From positions 1 through 35,580 of the forward strand of contig NZ_JARHZJ010000062.1 in assembly GCF_029258205.1 (NCBI RefSeq): 35,580 nucleotides of DNA, in the 5' to 3' direction. This DNA is from Clostridium sp. (lineage in GTDB: Bacteria > Bacillota > Clostridia > Clostridiales > Clostridiaceae). Under the pieces are notes generated by a model, which made no database searches, was not told where the DNA came from, and saw only the letters and a program-made list of their open reading frames with translations. This document shows, in pieces, positions 34,357 through 35,580 of the stretch. How positions within the stretch are numbered: position 1 is the stretch's first letter; the number at the start of each line of letters is the position of its first letter. The translations under genes and the position numbers were made by a program.

Positions 34357-35013
34357 ATGAGTAAAAAATCATCTAAAAAATTTTTGAAAGAAGCAAATGC
34401 TCAAATAATATTATTTGTTCTAGTTATGATAATAATGAGAATGGTAGTTTTGAATTTCATGAGTGAGATATCAGGAATAGAGTTAGAAGAATTATCTAAA
34501 GCTAGAATCTATAATGGAGATATTTCAATCACATTATTTTTAGAGAGTCTTATTAATTTTTTTGGTAAATTTGTTTTAGAAACATATAAAGGAATAATTT
34601 TGCTTGTAATAATAAATGTATTTGTTGCTTCTTATATATTAACTAAAAAAGATTTTACTGGTAATTTCTATTTTAATATGACCATAGCATATTTATTTTC
34701 ATCTATAATAACAGTATTTTTATTGTTGGCTGGTATAATTTTATTTTTTTGTATAATGCAAGGTATGGTAGTTATAAATTCATTTAAAATAGATGTGTCT
34801 TCAGAAATATTATGGTTAGCTATATCTTTAATAGTAGGAATCGTTTTTATAAAATATTTTAGAAAAAGTGTAGTTTTTTCTTTGTTAGCATTTTTAATAA
34901 TATCTTTTTACACATCATATTATACGGATATAGGTAAAAAAGCAATTAATACAGATTATGTTCAATATAGCTTAGAGGAATTTGCTAATAATTTAAACTT
35001 AGTCAGAGAATAG
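34357..35013 (+). CDS. Multi-spanning membrane protein of unknown family
   Basis: This 218-residue protein has a basic N-terminus (SKKSSKKFLKEANAQ) and five or six hydrophobic segments: about 17-36, 75-95, 108-130, 150-165 and 170-190. A polar loop with ISGIELEELSKARIYNGD lies after the first one, and the tail is polar (YVQYSLEEFANNLNLVRE). I see a general resemblance to small 'YIP1-like' membrane proteins in clostridia but cannot support a family. AGGAGG is eight bases before the ATG, so the gene is probably expressed. It stands alone between the peptidase gene and the ribosomal RNA operon. Confidence 0.7.
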   Translation: MSKKSSKKFLKEANAQIILFVLVMIIMRMVVLNFMSEISGIELEELSKARIYNGDISITLFLESLINFFGKFVLETYKGIILLVIINVFVASYILTKKDFTGNFYFNMTIAYLFSSIITVFLLLAGIILFFCIMQGMVVINSFKIDVSSEILWLAISLIVGIVFIKYFRKSVVFSLLAFLIISFYTSYYTDIGKKAINTDYVQYSLEEFANNLNLVRE

Positions 35014-35115
35014 ATATATGTAATAATAAGAAGTGGTTTTTATTTAGTACTAAAGAAATTAGATTTGACCATTTTAATTTATTATTTTAGTTCTAATTAA
35101 AAAATAAGGTGAAAA

Positions 35116-35275
35116 TTCTATATAAATTAATATAAAAATCTATATTTATATAGAAAGTATAAGTGTAGTATATATAAAAACTAAAAATATAATGTTAAAA
35201 TAACACAGTATTCTACAGAAAAGTATATTCAATGTAAAAACTATATAAGACACTATACCTAGTGTATCTATATAG
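35116..35275. repeat. Two inverted repeats upstream of the rRNA promoter
   Basis: TTCTATATAAAT (35116-35127) pairs perfectly with ATTTATATAGAA (35144-35155). Further on, CTATATAAGACACTA (35241-35255) pairs imperfectly with 35260-35275, with the core CACTA-TACC-TAGTG. The whole stretch 35014-35430 has no gene and is rich in A/T tracts, as expected upstream of a ribosomal RNA promoter. Confidence 0.5.
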
Positions 35276-35433
35276 GGAAAAGTAAGTATATAAAAGAAAA
35301 ATATAGAAATAACAATATATTTTATTTAAAATAGAAAAATATATTAAATTAAATGTAGCTAAAATGGTAAGATAAATTTCGTCAACGAGAGACACAACAA
35401 TAAAATATCAAATGAGAAATTTAAAAAAAATTG

Positions 35434-35462
35434 TTGACAAAGTTTCGAAGTGGTGATAAACT
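35434..35462 (+). promoter_or_regulatory. Ribosomal RNA operon promoter
   Basis: A perfect TTGACA (35434-35439) and TAAACT (35457-35462) stand 17 bases apart. TGA directly before the -10 box forms an extended -10, and an A-rich tract upstream looks like an UP element. Confidence 0.85.
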
Positions 35463-35572
35463 AAGAAAGTCGCTTGAGAGCGACAAAGAAATGGTCTTTG
35501 AAAATTAAACAGAAGATATTAACATAAACCAGCAATTCTTTTATAAGTAATATGAGTATAGATTAAACTTTT
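35463..35572 (+). ncRNA. Leader of the rRNA operon
   Basis: The leader starts with a hairpin GTCGCT-TGAG-AGCGAC (35469-35484). GGTCTTTGAAAATTAAACAG follows, a phrase typical of clostridial leaders ahead of 16S rRNA, with AT-rich sequence up to the mature end. It should take part in antitermination and processing of the precursor. Confidence 0.8.
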
Positions 35573-35580
35573 AAATTGAG
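35573..35580 (+). rRNA. 16S ribosomal RNA, extreme 5' end only
   Basis: The last bases AAATTGAG match the start of bacterial 16S rRNA, which usually continues AGTTTGATCCTGG. The window ends here, so this rests on the leader context and eight bases. Confidence 0.6.

Noticed and set aside
35213..35395. Minus-strand 60-codon ORF before the rRNA promoter
   Set aside because: Its Tyr/Leu/Phe/Ile-rich composition is what AT-rich DNA yields by chance; it has no good ribosome site.
1..35580. Mobile element or phage remnant
   Set aside because: No transposase, integrase, terminal repeats or tRNA-associated duplication was seen; base composition and codon use look even throughout.

Overview
The window is very AT-rich and looks like a chromosomal segment of a Clostridium very close to C. 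perfringens. The arginine deiminase proteins, NanE, MscL and the 1628-residue NagH-type hyaluronidase all read like C. perfringens proteins. The cytolysin differs visibly from perfringolysin O as I remember it, so a divergent C. perfringens lineage or a sister species (C. sardiniense/absonum or C. baratii type) is possible. There is no sign of phage, plasmid, insertion sequence, CRISPR or tRNA.

Layout. 1-6230: a TVP38/DedA-type membrane protein, then a toxin neighbourhood with an Mga/AtxA-like regulator (minus strand) divergent from a cholesterol-dependent cytolysin, followed by pfoR and a small DIP1984-family protein. 6231-7211: almost 1 kb with no large gene, holding a candidate 24-codon ORF, inverted repeats and the arc promoter. 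7212-12657: arcA-arcB-arcD-arcC-argR, the arginine deiminase pathway (arginine to ornithine, CO2, ammonia and ATP). 12928-15617: mscL (minus strand), an alpha/beta hydrolase and a nitroreductase. 15895-21717: the sialic acid operon nanE-nanA-symporter-yhcH-nanK, then an RpiR-type regulator (nanR). 21808-27336: a small membrane protein (minus strand) and the secreted hyaluronidase nagH. 27687-30874: a cobalamin riboswitch followed by the cobalt ECF transporter cbiMNQO. 31457-35013: a Spo0E-like protein, a class C-type acid phosphatase and an M23 peptidase (both minus strand), and an unrecognised membrane protein. 35434-35580: promoter and leader of a ribosomal RNA operon; the window stops at about the first bases of 16S rRNA.

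How it works together. Much of the window concerns host exploitation. A pore-forming toxin opens cells, a multimodular hyaluronidase and the nan operon process host glycans, the arc operon makes ATP and ammonia from arginine, and an ECF transporter brings in cobalt for B12.

Most interesting points. (1) The cobalamin riboswitch hairpin holds a Shine-Dalgarno sequence for a possible 10-codon leader ORF whose stop codon directly abuts an intrinsic terminator, suggesting translation-coupled attenuation ahead of cbiM. (2) The cytolysin has a Glu-to-Asp change in its undecapeptide, a long N-terminal linker, no VirR box that I can find, and a divergent Mga-like regulator. (3) The arc-linked ArgR has lost the conserved arginine-binding Asp pair. 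(4) Two matching dyads flank the nan promoter at a spacing of 63 bp, and each of the three gaps downstream of nanA, through to nanK, carries a stem-loop.
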